Positions 11,808-21,203 of a stretch of DNA of 64,000 nt are shown here, one piece after another. A program made the translations under genes and the position numbers. The DNA is from Aquilaria yunnanensis (lineage: Eukaryota; Streptophyta; Magnoliopsida; Malvales; Thymelaeaceae), in NCBI GenBank assembly GCA_039654915.1, contig CM077595.1, positions 92,917,501 through 92,981,500 of the forward strand. Reading direction: 5' to 3'. Within the stretch, counting starts at the first letter, position 1. Each line of letters starts with the position of its first letter. The notes below the pieces were generated by a model that ran no database searches, was not told the origin of the DNA, and saw only the letters and a program-made list of their open reading frames with translations.

Positions 11808-11820
11808 GCTGCCCCCCTTT
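11808..11820 (-). promoter_or_regulatory. Polypurine tract
   Basis: On the minus strand AAAGGGGGGCAGC lies directly before the 3' LTR start TGTTGACACCC. This is the expected position and composition of the plus-strand primer in reverse transcription. Confidence 0.75.
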
Positions 11821-11916
11821 GCATGCTTCATGGGACATGATGTATGCAAAGTCGTTACCAAATTTCGTCCGGCTTAGGTAGGCATTGAGAATGTTCTCGC
11901 CGCCCAAACAGTAAGG

Positions 11917-12168
11917 TTTAAGGAAAGGTCCTTGAAACCTCTAACGATAGGAAAGCTCCTATTGTTGTAAGATGGACTGATTGATTGATTATTTGTTTGA
12001 GGTTAAGGAAAGGTCCTTAGAACCTCTAACGATAGGAAAGCTCCTATCGTTGTAAGATGGACTGATGGATTGATTGTTTGTTTTAGGTTAAGGAAATGTC
12101 CTTAGAACCTCTAACGATAGGAAAGCTCCTATCGTTGTAAGATGGACTGATTGATTGATTATTTGTTT
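11917..12168. repeat. 85-bp tandem array with built-in hairpins, three copies
   Basis: Units start at about 11921, 12006 and 12091 (AGGAAAGGTCC and AGGAAATGTCC), giving an 85-bp period. Each unit contains AACGATAGGA-AAGC-TCCTA(T/C)CGTT-type inverted arms (a perfect 10-bp stem in copies two and three; one mismatch in copy one) and a second short inverted pair AAGGA/TCCTT. It lies just upstream of the PPT in element orientation, that is, in the 3' untranslated part. Confidence 0.8.
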
Positions 12169-12955
12169 TCGAGGCAAGGGTTCCATCCTTAAAACCTCGG
12201 ATTGATTGATTGATCTCGAGGCAAAGGTTCCATCCTTAAAACCCCGGATTGATTGATTGATGTCGAGGCAAAGGTTCCATCCTTAAAACCTCGAATTGAT
12301 TGATTGATGTCGAGGCAAAGGTTCCATCCTTAAAACCTCGGATTGATAATTGATCTCGAGGCAAAGGTTCCATCCTTAAAACCCCGGATTGATTGATTGA
12401 TCTCGAGGCAAAAGTTCTATCCTTAAAACCTCGGATTGATTGATTGATCTCGAGGCAAAGGTTCCATCCTTAAAACCCCGGATTGATTGATTGATCTCGA
12501 GGCAAAGGTTCAATCCTTAAAACCCCGGATTGATTGATTGATGTCGAGGCAAAGGTTCCATCCTTAAAACCTCGAATTGATAATTGATCTCGAGGCAAAG
12601 GTTCCATCCTTTACAACCTCGGATTGATTGATTGATCTCGAGGTAAAGGTTCCATCCTTTACAACCTCGGATTGATTGTTTGATCTCGAGGCAAAGGTTC
12701 CATCCTTTACAACCTCGGATTGATTGATTGATCTCGAGGTAAAGGTTCCATCCTTTACAACCTCGATGATGAAAATTGATTCTTTTCAAGGCAAAGGTTC
12801 CATCCTTAAAACCCTGATGATGAAAATTGATTATTTTCGAGGCAAAGGTTCCATCCTTACAACCCCGATGATGAAAATTGATTATTTTCGAGGCAAAGGT
12901 TCCATCCTTAAAACCCCGATGATGAAAATTGATTTTGAGGCTAAGGAGCTTTCCT
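12169..12955. repeat. About 47-bp tandem array, about 17 copies
   Basis: The unit is TCGAGGCAAAGGTTCCATCC then TTAAAACCTCGGATTGATTGATTGA, with a period of about 45-47 bp. Late copies replace the tail with GATGATGAAAATTGATT. Open frames across it (12517-12789 minus, 12724-12981 plus) are only the repeat read as 15-codon units. Such arrays in the 3' region are a known property of Tat/Ogre elements and a known source of satellites. Confidence 0.8.
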
Positions 12956-12981
12956 TAGGACCTCGAGCGAAATTTATATAA

Positions 12982-13478
12982 AAGCAATTGAAATTGGAAT
13001 AATTTTCTTCGAAAGTGTGAATTTTCATAATTGGCGAGCGCAAAGAATTAGGCTTCGATAAAACGAGTGAATCTTGATGATGACAATAACACTGACAAAT
13101 TATGTAAATGGAGTGGATGTTTGGAATCAATATTCAAGGTTCATCTAATATTTTCTTCAGTAAATATAGATTCCCTTGTGAGATATGTCATCCGAATAAG
13201 GTTAAAGCTTAACTACCCCAAAATGTTATGCCTAGTAGACCTAATAGGATGCGTCTCAAGAGTAATAAAAATTACTCTTTACTCAGCCATTCCAACCTAA
13301 AGGCATTGTCGCATGGTTTTAATATCAGCATGGACGAAACTATCTTATAAAAAGAAATTTCCTGAAAAGAAAAACTGAAACGCGAAAGAAAATGCTAATA
13401 ATAAAACTAAAGGACAAGAAAAACGGATCAGATCGCTTCTTTCTTCCACAATACTTCAACAGGGTGAGTAGAGGACCA
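12982..13478. other. Non-coding spacer of the element, downstream of the LOG-like frame
   Basis: Nothing conserved was recognised between the end of the 47-bp array and the stop codon of the LOG-like ORF. Short open frames here overlap on both strands and lack motifs. Confidence 0.5.
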
Positions 13479-14108
13479 TTATGGGAGTGAACTGGTCGGG
13501 AAAGACTGTCGTGTCCAGTCTATCTGAATCATTGCTGGATCTGGTTCAGGAACAAAAGCTTGTATTTTATCTAGCAATTCTTCAGCAGTTGTTGCGGATA
13601 TTATGATTCGCCGTGCCACTCTTGATATGAAATTCTTCTGCATAGCATAATCCATAAAAGCTATCAGACCTGTAAAGAAATTGTTAACATTCAAAAGCCC
13701 AATGGGTTTCTTATGCAAATTAAGTTGGGCCATGGAAGCAATTTGAAAGACTTCTCCCAATGTGCCAAAACCACCTGGTAGAGCGATAAAAGCATCAGCA
13801 TTTAAAAGCATTTGTAACACACGCTCTTGCAAATTTTTAACCACTAATTCTTCTCCAATCGTGCCCCCAGAAATAAATTTCAGAGGTCCAGGGATAATAC
13901 CCAGAACTTGACTTCCTCCTAGAGATGCTGCTGATGCTACACCTCCCATTAATCCGACACTACCTCCTCCATAAACTAAATGTATTTTTTGCTCAGCTAA
14001 TACTCTTCCCAAATGGTTGGCTGCTTTTAAATACTCTTCATCTTTTCCAGGAAAAGCCCCAGAAAATACACAAATACTTCGGGATTTACGAGTTGGGGTT
14101 TTCTCCAT
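13479..14108 (-). CDS. LOG-like cytokinin riboside 5'-monophosphate phosphoribohydrolase, intronless, in the retrotransposon
   Basis: LOG enzymes release active cytokinin bases from cytokinin nucleotides in the cytosol. The start chosen here gives 209 residues, the usual LOG length; an in-frame ATG at 14195 would add 29 hydrophobic residues that do not look like LOG. Counted from that upstream ATG, the nucleotide-binding GGGSVGLMG is at 76-84, DAFIALPGGFGTLGE at 134-148 (family signature PGGxGTxxE, with Glu148) and KKPIGLLNV at 162-170. The usual Met-His-x-Arg-Lys motif reads Leu-Gln-Glu-Arg-Val (122-126), keeping Arg125 but losing the Lys. Plant LOG genes normally have several introns; none is present, which suggests an RNA-mediated copy. 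It sits between tandem arrays inside the element and is not broken by a stop or frameshift. Activity is unproven. Confidence 0.85.
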   Translation of the reverse strand: MEKTPTRKSRSICVFSGAFPGKDEEYLKAANHLGRVLAEQKIHLVYGGGSVGLMGGVASAASLGGSQVLGIIPGPLKFISGGTIGEELVVKNLQERVLQMLLNADAFIALPGGFGTLGEVFQIASMAQLNLHKKPIGLLNVNNFFTGLIAFMDYAMQKNFISRVARRIIISATTAEELLDKIQAFVPEPDPAMIQIDWTRQSFPTSSLP

Positions 14109-14140
14109 TCCTATCCTTACCTTTGTGAGAAAAGAGGATA

Positions 14141-14148
14141 TATTTATA
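14141..14148 (-). promoter_or_regulatory. Candidate TATA box of the LOG-like gene
   Basis: The minus-strand sequence CTCTATAAATATATCC lies 33-40 nt before the preferred ATG at 14108. If used, the 5' leader would be only a few nucleotides long. TATA-like strings are common in this DNA, so position is the main support. Confidence 0.35.
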
Positions 14149-14206
14149 GAGATGAAGAGATAAGGCAATAATTTTATTTTCAAGAATGGAGACATTATTG
14201 CCAGCT

Positions 14207-14645
14207 ATTCACAGTAGTCACGAGTATGACTCTGGTCAGGTATGGGTACACTATCGTTAAAAGAGGAGGAAAATTTTCAAAAGCAACTAAAATATACAGT
14301 AGTCGCGATTGTAGCTTATGTCAGGAGTAGGTACGTGATTGCCGGAAGTTAAGGAAAATTTCAAAAGTGGCAGCTATATACAGTAGTCCGTGTCAGGAGT
14401 GGGTACATTATTGGGAGGATAATTTCAAAAGCGACAGCTAGCACGTACAGTAATCGTAACTATGGCTCATGTCAGGAGTGGATACATTATCGCTGAAAGG
14501 GGAGGAAAATTTCAAAAGCGACAGCTAGTACGTACAGTAATCGTGACTTTGGTTCACGTCAGGAGTGGATACATTATTACCAAAAGGGGAGGAAAATTTC
14601 AAAAGCGACAGCTAGCACGTACAGTAATCGTGACTTTGATCCTCG
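14207..14645. repeat. About 87-bp tandem array, about five copies
   Basis: The unit contains GTCAGGAGTGGGTACATTAT, GGGGAGGAAAATTTCAAAAG and CGACAGCTAGCACGTACAGT. The last copies (for example 14501 and 14588) are 87 bp apart; the first ones are more diverged. The array separates the LOG-like ORF from the 187-codon ORF. Confidence 0.75.
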
Positions 14646-14686
14646 TCTTCCACTGGCTTTGCGTCCAGTAATGGCTTCAATGCTTT

Positions 14687-15250
14687 CTATGAATCGGTGA
14701 TTTGCATCTCATCTAGCTTTCTCACAAACTGGCAAACAGGGTCGTTTAGGGTCAGATTCCCAAGACTGTAACGATCTCGTTCTTTTTGGAAAATTATCCA
14801 TAATCCAACAACCTCAAATTGCACTATTCCGCAAGAATGCGCTTCAAGAACCTCTCGAATATCTTCTAGAGATTCCTTACGCAAGCCATTCTTAATGAAT
14901 CTTATTCTATCATTACGATTTCTGGTGATCACTCCTGGAGCACGACATTTATTGCCGCAAATCCACCATCCACAATTATGACAAACGCCTAGCCTCTTTG
15001 CTCTTCTTTTTTTGGCATAAGCGCTTTTACCAAAGCCGGGCATACGGGGAAAGAACGCTTCGGGAACTTCACCAGCTGAACGAACCTTAGCTTCAATTAG
15101 CCACCGCACATTATCAGGAATGCCTTTGTGCATAAATACTCTGAATCGTTCACATCTAGCTTGATAAATCTTTTTAAGAACATTTATTGGGAAGGAAGGA
15201 AAATACTTTCGTAGGGCGGAAAGAGAAGACTCCATTGATGAAGGAGGCAA
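14687..15250 (-). CDS. Unrecognised basic protein with a four-Cys motif, carried by the retrotransposon family
   Basis: It encodes 187 residues from the first ATG; a second ATG six codons in is equally possible. I do not recognise a family. Visible features are a basic, possibly nuclear-targeting stretch KKRRAKR (80-86), followed at once by Cys90-x2-Cys93-x4-Cys98-x3-Cys102 with a Trp-Trp pair inside, which could bind zinc. A Pro/Phe-rich segment lies at 61-73. The C-terminal half (about 115-156) is predicted helix then hydrophobic strand. That half is also present at 4364-4492 in a separate deleted copy, so the gene was in the element before the two copies parted. It is one exon, unbroken, and occupies the place where pol would be. 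It contains none of the reverse transcriptase, protease or integrase motifs. Confidence 0.65.
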   Translation of the reverse strand: MPPSSMESSLSALRKYFPSFPINVLKKIYQARCERFRVFMHKGIPDNVRWLIEAKVRSAGEVPEAFFPRMPGFGKSAYAKKRRAKRLGVCHNCGWWICGNKCRAPGVITRNRNDRIRFIKNGLRKESLEDIREVLEAHSCGIVQFEVVGLWIIFQKERDRYSLGNLTLNDPVCQFVRKLDEMQITDS

Positions 15251-15391
15251 AGAAAGAAAGAAGGGGTGAAGGAATCAGTTATTATGGGCAACTGAGAGAA
15301 CCGACTTGAGAGTCACGGAGTACCGTATCCGCCGTTTAACCGGAAAAGTAGATCCTACTTCATTTTGATAGATATTTTTTTTTTATCCGTT

Positions 15392-15735
15392 GATCCAGTC
15401 CTCGATTATTGAATCCATTGTCCGCTTTTGACAAAGTTTCAACGACAATATTTCTTGATGTCTGCCTTATCTTTGACCACAGCTATCTCTTATCTTGGAT
15501 GCTGCTAAGCTGGCATCAATCCTGTCCTTCCAGGTGTAGCCTCGATTATTGAATCAATTGCCAAGCTTTTGACAATATTGTCTACTTTATCCTTTTTGAT
15601 ATCTGCCTTATCCTTGGCTATAGCTATCTCTTATTTTGGATACTACTAGCTGATGTCAATCCTGTCCTTCCAGGTGTAGTCTCGATTATTGAATCAATTG
15701 CCAGGCTTTTGACATATTGTCTACCTTATCCTTGA
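15392..15735. repeat. 140-bp tandem array, about 2.4 copies
   Basis: The anchor CTCGATTATTGAATC recurs at 15401, 15541 and 15681. Between anchors lie TCTGCCTTATC, AGCTATCTCTTAT and ATCCTGTCCTTCCAGGTGTA. Confidence 0.75.
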
Positions 15736-17239
15736 ATTCCTGATGCGGGTTGGTCCCGCATATTAGCTGTGTATCCAGTGATAGATTGGTAAGAGCTGAT
15801 ATTATTGAGATCTCAGCTTATACTGCTGTAACGGTGCGGTGGATGTGTTTCCCATTTGATTCCTATCATGTAAAAATCATGCATGCATGATGTGAAATGC
15901 ATGAATGCAAAGCATGTGTAATTGATGGTTCTTTTTTTTTTTTTTTTATTTATATTTATTTTTTTATTTTTTATTTTTTTTGGATTGATCTAGTTCTTCA
16001 TATCTTTGCTTTACTGGATCCTCTTTATAATTGTCTTCTTGGACTATCATTGAATCTCTTTATGCTTTCCAGCTTTTGTTCACTGCCTCAAAAGCCCAAC
16101 TCTTTTCAAAATCCCCTTTCTTTGACTTGTTCTTGAATTTTGGCCTCAATTTCTTTAAAGTTGGCCCGCCTCATAATTTATATCTCTTTCGGGTACTCAT
16201 CCATTGTCATGGATTTGATACCATCAAAGGCTTTACTTTCAATGTCTGCTTTGCCCATTTTCTTCTGGCCGTGCGGACACTTGTTTACCCCCATGTTACA
16301 GTCCGAATGATTGCTCTTCCTTAGACTCAGGTTCTGATCCATAAGACTTGCCCCCTTGTCTATTGAGCTTCTTTCTTGGCAGTACTTTTCTTGCGCTTAG
16401 TAGAGACTACTTTGCCCCCTTGATTATGGTGTTTATGTGGAAAGAGATATCATCTCGCCTTTGATTTAACAGAAGGTTGAGGATTTCTAGACCTTTGTGA
16501 TGGCACTTGATCGTAAATTTCTCTTACAAGAACCACATCTTATTAAAGAAAGACTCAAGCTATCTCCTTACTTTTAAGTCTACATACATTAATGAATAAT
16601 GGTTTGGCCTTAAAGAAAAACTTTCATCAATTTTCAAAGCTTGACAAAGTAATTTACGGTCTTTGTTTTCAATTAAAATGTCCTGCCATTCTTCCCTTTC
16701 CAACTCGAAGACATAAACTGTGCAAGGCAATAAGGTAGAAACATGATTCACAATAATAGCCTTTTAACTGAATGAGGATGATATCGAGAGGTAAATGTTA
16801 GGTGTGAGGAAAGTTAAGTTTGAATGTTTTTTTTTTTTTTTGTGGCAGTCTTTTAGCTGAATGAGAATGATATTAAGAGGTAAATATTAGGTCTGAATAA
16901 AGTTAAGTTTGAGTGGTGTGAAAGAAGGGTCTTTTAATACTACTCGTGAGCAAATTTGATTATGGTGAAAAACTCAATAGTGATGACCTCAAACTTGCCA
17001 CTCTTTCCAGAAAGTTAGACCTCATCTGTTGCCCCCCAACTATTGTGATCTTTATGCATGCTTGGTTTGAGGGTTGCTTTTGTATTCTAAACCGCCTTTG
17101 CAGGTTTTCAGTCTAGAATCCATAGCTCACTTTTTTTCTTTTTTTTTTTCTAGTTTGAGCCCTTTTTCCTCTTTTTTTTTTTTTGTTTTTTTTTGTTTCC
17201 CTTTTTTTTTTTTGTGAGCTATGGTGATGACATACTTGA

Positions 17240-17540
17240 TAACTCTCTTGAAGTGAGATGACTCAAGTGGCCTTGCTTGCTCATGCTTGTTCTCAGTCCT
17301 TTTTGGTTTTGAATTTTCCCTTGTTGTCTTTTGATGGAAAGGATGAATTTCTCTTTTCGGAGTTTGTGTTGCAAAGAACTGAGATCATAGCCCTCTTGAA
17401 GTGAAATGATTAAAGTGGCTTTAGTTGCTTGTGTTTGCTCTCTGTCTCTTTTTTTTGTTTTTGAATTTTCCCTTTAATGGCTTTTGATGGAAGGGATGAA
17501 CTTCTTTCCTTTGTTGGAATTTGTGTTGCGGAAAACTGAG
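17240..17540. repeat. About 150-bp tandem duplication
   Basis: Two copies are anchored by CTCTTGAAGTGAGATGA (about 17247) and CTCTTGAAGTGAAATGA (about 17394). The shared order continues with TTTTGAATTTTCCCTT and GGCTTTTGATGGAAGGGATG. Confidence 0.65.
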
Positions 17541-17796
17541 AATTTTTTTTTTTTTTTTGTATTGAGCATTTGTGAGAATTGGGAGGCCACTGAAGTCATT
17601 TAATATGAGAGCTACCTTGTTTGGAAACTAACCCCAAACTTCTTGCAAGGATGTTGATAACCACTATGAATTCTTTTTTTTTAGAGTTGGGGTGCAACAT
17701 ATGAAATCCTTCTTACTAGATTTGACAGCACTTTCAAGATTGCCACTATTAAATCTCACTTAACTTTTTATTTTCACCCACGAGTAGTATCGTTTT

Positions 17797-18140
17797 CAAA
17801 GTAAAGTGTGATAGCAATAATGGATAGTATAATGGAAAGGAGTGAGAGATGGATATAAAAACGGAATTTTTGGTAAGAAGTGGTAGAATGTGTAGGTGTA
17901 ATAATTGAATTTTTGGTAAAAATTGGTAGAATGTGTAGATGTAATAATGAAATTAAAAAGTGGTAGAATGCACACATAACGTCTTTTTGTTGGAGAACAA
18001 AAAGAATTACCGGTTGTCAAAAAGTAAAGTGTGATAGCAATAATGGATAGTATAATGGCAAAGAGTGTAAAAATGGAAAGTAGTAGAATGCACGCATTAC
18101 ATCTTTTTGTTGTACCAGAAAGAATACCAGGTGTCCATCT
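17797..18140. repeat. Imperfect tandem duplication between gag and the downstream spacer
   Basis: AAAGTGTGATAGCAATAATG then GATAGTATAATGG occurs at about 17801 and again at about 18025. Each copy is followed by a GTAGAATGCAC..CAT block and CTTTTTGTTG. The first copy contains an extra internal repeat of TGGTAGAATGTGTAG. Confidence 0.65.
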
Positions 18141-18332
18141 AACAAAGACTACACCCTAGATTCTGGACTAAATCTAGGAGATTTTTACTATTAGATTACT
18201 TTTGCAAGCTTTCAAAGATACAAGTTTATTCAAAGGATTCCCTGTCATTCGAAAATGTATGCGGACTGTTAGGTCAGATCTGACTTGGAGCCCTTCCAAA
18301 ATCAATGTAATTCCAGCTCAAAATCTTCACTT

Positions 18333-18486
18333 TCAATTACCAATCACATCGGGCATAGCAGCTTGACCTCGGTTTTGTTTGATTTGTAGAGGAATGGCCT
18401 TGGGACTTGACGGCTTAAGAGTAGGTTTTGAGATTGGTATAGCATTGACTTCTTGTTCTTTAATGATCACATTCACATCATCATAA
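18333..18486 (-). pseudogene. Frameshifted tail of gag
   Basis: After a run of T residues near 18486 the annotated frame ends at once in three Met codons and a stop. A different frame stays open from there for about 50 codons, with Lys/Pro-rich coding-like composition, to a stop at 18335-18333. A one-base length change in the T run explains this. It may be a recent mutation, a programmed frameshift or a base-calling error. Confidence 0.5.
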
Positions 18487-20347
18487 AAACGATAAGTTGG
18501 GATGAGTCTATGAGTCTTTGCAGATTCTTACGGAATTCTGAGCATTCTTGGATAGAATGACTCTTACTGTCATGAAAGTTGCACCATTCCTCATCTTCAA
18601 CTTCTTCATGTCCAAAAGAAGGTTTTCCCATGATAATCCCTTCTTTTACAAGGCATGAATATACATGCTTAAGAGGGGTTATGATATCATTGACTGACTT
18701 TTTCATCAGCCGGTGTTCTTCTATCATATTGACTGGTTTTTCTTGATGAGGCGGCAATGGATTGTGAGTGACGTTCGGTTCATCGGAAAAGTCCAACCAC
18801 TTTGATTCGATTAATTGTTGGACTATACGTTTCAATGCTGTGCAATTTTCCAAGCCATGGCCTGGAACGCCATCATGATATGGGCAAGTTATGTTGGGGT
18901 CATACCACGTTGGATATGGGGGTCCAAATGGATTTGTAGGAATTGGATGGATAAGTTGACTTTCTATGAGTTTTGGATACAACTCAGTGTAAGTCATGGG
19001 AATTGGTGCAAAAACTTCTTTTGGTCTTCGTGTGGGTACTGGAGGAGTCGGAACAGGTGGCCGTAACTGATTAGGCCTGTTGAGAGGATAATTGTTGGGC
19101 CTATTGGGAGGATAATCATTAGGCCTATTGGAAGGATAATCATTGGGCATATTGGGAGGATAGTCACTGGGCATATTAGTAGGATAATAATTGGGCCTTT
19201 TGGCAGAATAGGATAGGCGAGGACCGGTAGCCACAGTACCTACGAGGGGAATCCCTCTTTCGCGTCCTATTTGTTGTACTTCTTCATCTTCTGTTCTGGA
19301 TGGTCCTCCTCTTTTCATAGGATCACTAAAGGACTCAGCAATCTTCCCAGTCCTAATCCCATGCTCGATCCTTTCTCCAGACATGACAACATCGGAGAAA
19401 TTAGTTGCCGAATTGCCAATGAGTTTGTCATAATATGGGTATTTCAGTGTCTGGACAAACAAAGTGACCATTTCTTTTTCTGTCATGGGTGGCTGAACTT
19501 GTGCAGCTAAGTCCCTCCACCGTTGGGCATATTCCTTGAAAGTTTCTGGCTTTTTCTTCTCCATGTTTTGGAGAGTTTGGCGATCCGGGGCCAAGTCCAT
19601 AATATGTTTATAGTTGCCGATGAAGGCCTGAGCAAGGTCATTCCAAGTTTTGATGTTTCTTGGTCCTTGACTTAGATACCACTGCAATGCTGATTTTGTG
19701 AGACTTTCCTGAAAAAGTGCAATCCACACATTTTCATCTTTTGTGAGTGGTTGTAGTCTCCTTAGGAACAGTGTGATGTGAGTGATGGGATCACTCGTTC
19801 CGTCGTATTTTACGAAATCCGGTACTTTAAAGTCCGAAGGGATTATGACGTCTGGCACTAAGCAGAGGTCATCCACTGAGAGAGATCCGAATATATTACC
19901 TCCTTCAATGACTCGCAGTCTCTTCTCTATTGTTTCGAGTTTTTGAGATTCTCCTTCTTCCTTTGGTGGTGTCTTCTTCTCTTCATACACAGTGTCTTGT
20001 TTTAGGTGAACACTAGCAGACTGTCCTGGTTCCTGAAACAGGTTTTCTTGGACTGAGACTCGTTGTGGGGTGATTCCCGGAGGATAAGTGGGATCTTGTG
20101 CTTCTTTGATGGGAACTTGAGTTGCTTTCCCTTTGATTATTTCCATCAATTGTCTCATTTGTTCTGCCATACTTTCAATCTTGGACTCCATCTCCATGAG
20201 ACGTCCTTCAGCTTGTTCTGCCATTAATCTTGTTTGGAGCCGAGTTGGATATCGGTGTTGAGGTCCAATTTTACCCCTTTTTAAAGTAAGATTTATTTTA
20301 TTAGACTCTACATGTATGTGATTGATGCAATGAATGCATGCATGCAA
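18473..20347 (-). CDS. Ty3/Gypsy-type Gag polyprotein of the retrotransposon
   Basis: Gag packages element RNA into cytoplasmic particles. The open frame has 624 codons. The likely start is the ATG at 20224 (residue 42), because residues 1-41 overlap a leader repeat. A coiled-coil-like Met/Glu-rich segment is at 42-75. The retrotransposon gag domain spans about 165-335 (VPDFVKYDGTSDP, ALQWYLSQGPRNIKTW, FKEYAQRWRDLAAQV). A Pro/Tyr/Asn-rich stretch with an 8-residue period lies at 386-427. Two knuckle-like motifs follow: Cys488-x2-His491-x5-His497-x4-Cys502 and Cys589-x2-His592-x4-His597-x4-Cys602. The final residues are abnormal: similar coding continues in another frame beyond the stop, so the 3' end is frameshifted (see 18333-18486). 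No pol follows. Confidence 0.9.
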   Translation of the reverse strand: MHACIHCINHIHVESNKINLTLKRGKIGPQHRYPTRLQTRLMAEQAEGRLMEMESKIESMAEQMRQLMEIIKGKATQVPIKEAQDPTYPPGITPQRVSVQENLFQEPGQSASVHLKQDTVYEEKKTPPKEEGESQKLETIEKRLRVIEGGNIFGSLSVDDLCLVPDVIIPSDFKVPDFVKYDGTSDPITHITLFLRRLQPLTKDENVWIALFQESLTKSALQWYLSQGPRNIKTWNDLAQAFIGNYKHIMDLAPDRQTLQNMEKKKPETFKEYAQRWRDLAAQVQPPMTEKEMVTLFVQTLKYPYYDKLIGNSATNFSDVVMSGERIEHGIRTGKIAESFSDPMKRGGPSRTEDEEVQQIGRERGIPLVGTVATGPRLSYSAKRPNYYPTNMPSDYPPNMPNDYPSNRPNDYPPNRPNNYPLNRPNQLRPPVPTPPVPTRRPKEVFAPIPMTYTELYPKLIESQLIHPIPTNPFGPPYPTWYDPNITCPYHDGVPGHGLENCTALKRIVQQLIESKWLDFSDEPNVTHNPLPPHQEKPVNMIEEHRLMKKSVNDIITPLKHVYSCLVKEGIIMGKPSFGHEEVEDEEWCNFHDSKSHSIQECSEFRKNLQRLIDSSQLIVFMMM

Positions 20348-20480
20348 TGTGAGATTATGTTTTTATCAGACTTTGTATGCACGTGATTGATGTAATGGAT
20401 GCATGCAATATAAAGTGAGATTATGTTTTTATCAGACTTTATATGAACGTGATTAATGTAATGCATGCATGCGATGAGTG
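20285..20480. repeat. Leader repeat of about 80 bp, about three copies
   Basis: ATTATGTTTTTATCAGACTT, GTGATTGATG(C/T)AATG and GCATGCATGCAATG recur with a period near 80 bp. It lies between the PBS and gag, and the first 20-30 codons of the gag open frame are formed by it. Confidence 0.65.
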
Positions 20481-21182
20481 AGTTTGCTTATCCACTATTG
20501 TGGAACTTCAAAACTTTTAGTTGTCATTATAAAGACCAAAAAGTTAGCATAATTTGATGCGTGGTTTTGATGCATGAAGAATAATTGCACAAGAAAGATA
20601 AGGTTATTAATAAGTTAAATAGCAATTAACAACTCATAAAGTATTATGGATAAACAAGTTAAAACCATACGAAGGAAAGTGTATAGTAACAACACAGCAT
20701 AACAAGGATATGCTTATGGTGTTGGTAAAAATGGTAGAAATTCTATGGTCAGTTCTATGGTTAAGTGGGGAGTTCTATATGCATAAGGTGGCTTATCAAA
20801 AAGGCAAGGGATAGTTCCCGAATCCCATCACTAAATCATAGTGACGGCCCGATTCCTTACCCTCTAGGGTTAATGTAAGGAATGGATTAATTCGAGTCGT
20901 AGCTTTTCGTGGGCCCATGCAGAGACTAACCGTCTCAGAAGGCAATACACTACTTTGCTACTTTGAAACCGGTGAAGGCTTGGAGACCGTGGCCTCACAA
21001 GGACAGCAACACCAATTCCGCTTAGAAAGAATCGTGTTTGATTTAAGGAAGCTCGGGTATAGAGCTTCATATTGTGAATGCATTATGCATGTTTAGAATA
21101 AGTAAATATAACATATAAATCCACATAATAAGCAAAGTAAATCAAAACAAATCAACTTTAGGCTCGACTCACTAACGTGGAG
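20481..21182 (-). other. Untranslated leader of the retrotransposon
   Basis: About 0.7 kb lies between the PBS and the leader repeat. No coding-like frame on the minus strand is linked to gag. A short minus-strand frame at 20870-21070 has no recognisable motif. Confidence 0.5.
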
Positions 21183-21200
21183 TCCCCAGTGGAGTCGCCA
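21183..21200 (-). promoter_or_regulatory. Primer binding site
   Basis: On the minus strand TGGCGACTCCACTGGGGA begins three nucleotides after the 5' LTR end (TTGCCACA). It starts with TGG, as expected for pairing with a tRNA 3' CCA end. PBSs of this kind in Tat/Ogre elements are usually assigned to tRNA-Arg; I have not checked this against a tRNA set. Confidence 0.75.
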
Positions 21201-21203
21201 AGC

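Larger units (their letters stand above)
15736..18332. other. Repeat-rich non-coding part of the retrotransposon, pol region missing
   Basis: In a complete element pol would lie here, after gag on the minus strand, but no pol motif is visible in any frame. About 16100-16751 on the minus strand has coding-like patches interrupted by stops (one open piece at 16560-16751 contains FELEREEWQDILIENKDRK). They may be decayed cargo, but I cannot assign them. T-rich runs occur at 15930-15980 and 17140-17210. Confidence 0.5.

Noticed and set aside
11917..12955. CRISPR-like regular repeats
   Set aside because: The units are contiguous diverged tandem copies without unique spacers, in a plant retrotransposon.
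12517..12981. Repetitive open frames on both strands (90 and 85 codons)
   Set aside because: The tandem unit is often 45 bp, a multiple of three, so the frame stays open in every copy; there is no protein-like conservation.
13925..14128. 67-codon + strand frame opposite the LOG-like gene
   Set aside because: It is antisense to a recognised conserved protein and has no motifs.
18815..19510. Two + strand frames of 79-83 codons
   Set aside because: They are antisense shadows of the gag gene.
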